Positions 63,299-64,000 of a stretch of DNA of 64,000 nt are shown here, in pieces. The notes under the pieces were generated by a model. That model did no database searches. It was not told the origin of the DNA and was given only the letters and a program-made list of their open reading frames with translations. The stretch spans positions 310,001-374,000 of the forward strand of contig NZ_VITY01000005.1 in the NCBI RefSeq assembly GCF_007993935.1. The letters run 5' to 3'. The stretch is from Bradyrhizobium macuxiense (GTDB lineage: Bacteria > Pseudomonadota > Alphaproteobacteria > Rhizobiales > Xanthobacteraceae). Numbering within the stretch: position 1 is the stretch's first letter; each line of letters begins with the position of its first letter. The translations under genes and the position numbers were made by a program.

Positions 63299-64000
63299 GT
63301 GGCACAGGCAAAGCACGACCATTCGCACGCGGATCATCACCATCACGGCGCGGCCGCGCATTCCTGCTGCGGCGGCAAGCACGAGCACGGCGCCGCGCCG
63401 GCCGAGGCTGCGTTCGCGACCGACCCGGTCTGCGGCATGAAGGTCAATCCGGCGACTGCCAAGCACCGCTTCAGCTACAAGGGCGAGGAATATTTGTTCT
63501 GCAGCGGCCGCTGCCGCGAGCGCTTCGAGGCCGAGCCGGAGAAGTACCTCAAGCCGCGCGAGGCGGAGCCGCCGGCGCCGGCCGGCACGATCTACACCTG
63601 CCCGATGCATCCCGAGGTGCGTCAGGTCGGTCCTGGCAGCTGCCCGATCTGCGGCATGGCGCTGGAGCCCGAGCAGGTCTCGCTCGACGACGGGCCTGAT
63701 CCTGAACTGATCGACATGACGCGGCGGTTCTGGATCGGTTTCGCGCTGACCTTGCCGGTGTTCGTGCTCGAGATGGGCAGCCATCTCGGACTGATGCATC
63801 TGGTGCCGCAGTCCACCTCGAACTGGATCTCGTTCGTGCTAGCCACGCCGGTCGTGCTGTGGGCCGGCGCGCCGTTCTTCGTGCGCGGCTGGCAGTCGCT
63901 GGGGCTTGATCCCGAAAAGTGGCTTCCCGGTTTTCGGACCGGATCAAGCCCTAATCAAAAGCGCACGCGCAATCTCAACATGTTCACGCTGATCGCGATC
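63299..64000 (+). CDS. Copper-translocating P1B-type ATPase, 3' end outside window
   Basis: The first 234 residues of a copper pump. The GTG at 63299 follows GGGAAGAGTTTC. Domains in order: His-rich tail (HDHSHADHHHH, 6–16), YHS domain (DPVCGMKV at 43–50; FCSGRCRERF), heavy-metal-binding domain (YTCPMHPEV at 99–107; CPICGMALEP), then TM segments from 145. PFFVRGWQSL is the platform helix seen in Legionella CopA as I recall it. Residues 202–222 are an insertion that coincides with a palindromic element; TRNLNMFTLIAI follows normally. Partial gene; the DKTG and CPC regions are beyond the window. Confidence 0.92.
   Translation, partial: MAQAKHDHSHADHHHHGAAAHSCCGGKHEHGAAPAEAAFATDPVCGMKVNPATAKHRFSYKGEEYLFCSGRCRERFEAEPEKYLKPREAEPPAPAGTIYTCPMHPEVRQVGPGSCPICGMALEPEQVSLDDGPDPELIDMTRRFWIGFALTLPVFVLEMGSHLGLMHLVPQSTSNWISFVLATPVVLWAGAPFFVRGWQSLGLDPEKWLPGFRTGSSPNQKRTRNLNMFTLIAI
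63902..63951 (+). repeat. F5-type palindromic element inside the ATPase gene
   Basis: An 11-bp perfect outer stem gggcttgatcc/ggatcaagccc and inner cgaaaa/ttttcg surround AAGTGGCTTCCCGGTT. This is the same layout as the intergenic F5 copies (gatccggaaaagtgg…ccggttttcc). It is open in frame with the ATPase and has no stop. Confidence 0.8.

Overview
The window is GC-rich alphaproteobacterial chromosome and looks like Bradyrhizobium or a close Nitrobacteraceae relative such as Rhodopseudomonas. The evidence is gene content and order (ribF–ileS–lspA, moaE–moaD–pgsA–uvrC, rplY–pth–ychF, a petP/petR-like pair), a CtrA-like box, a type II lumazine synthase, and many short palindromic intergenic repeats. 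I found no tRNA or rRNA gene, CRISPR array, transposase, integrase or prophage gene. Most of the window is ordinary core genome.

Layout. 0–5 kb: a 5'-truncated membrane protein with a small winged-helix regulator, purD, an acyl-CoA dehydrogenase and a probable fluoroacetate dehalogenase. 5–11 kb: tadA, an RluB/RsuA-type pseudouridine synthase with a very long Arg/Asp-rich tail, rsmD, mutL. 11–15 kb: a ribbon-helix-helix protein and a periplasmic oxidoreductase cluster (GMC flavoprotein, Tat-exported gamma subunit, cytochrome c, VOC protein). 15–25 kb: arfB, a paired M16 protease, lspA–ileS, ribF with an acetyltransferase. 25–33 kb: a CheY-like regulator, a HAD protein, a TipF-like degenerate EAL protein, prmB, moaE–moaD–pgsA, uvrC. 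33–38 kb: an Omp25/31-type barrel, cold-shock protein, rlmJ, an exported RNase T2 and three small exported orphans. 38–44 kb: a TonB-dependent receptor and a MarR/OmpR-type regulator/histidine kinase operon. 44–54 kb: ilvE with a structured leader, hisS, a tautomerase, an FlK-like thioesterase, proC, a YbjN-type protein, FMN riboswitch–ribH2, an SDR, prs. 54–64 kb: a lipoprotein, a MerR-type regulator, a DLH–GNAT–lgt–midA–pgeF operon, a UbiK-like protein, rplY–pth–ychF, and divergent csoR / copper P-type ATPase, the latter cut by the window end.

How the genes work together. Translation and ribosome maintenance dominate (hisS, ileS, tadA, rsmD, rlmJ, prmB, arfB, pth, rplY, ychF, rluB-like). 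Two lipoprotein-processing enzymes (lgt, lspA) lie in separate operons. CsoR, its operator-like palindrome and the ATPase form a copper-efflux module.

The most interesting signal is a family of short palindromes rather than a gene cluster. One form lies at the 3' ends of genes, in three cases starting with the gene's own TAG stop. Two stem variants share the same apical core. A further copy sits in frame inside the copper ATPase and adds about 21 residues between its second and third membrane segments. I saw no convincing new defence or biosynthetic system.
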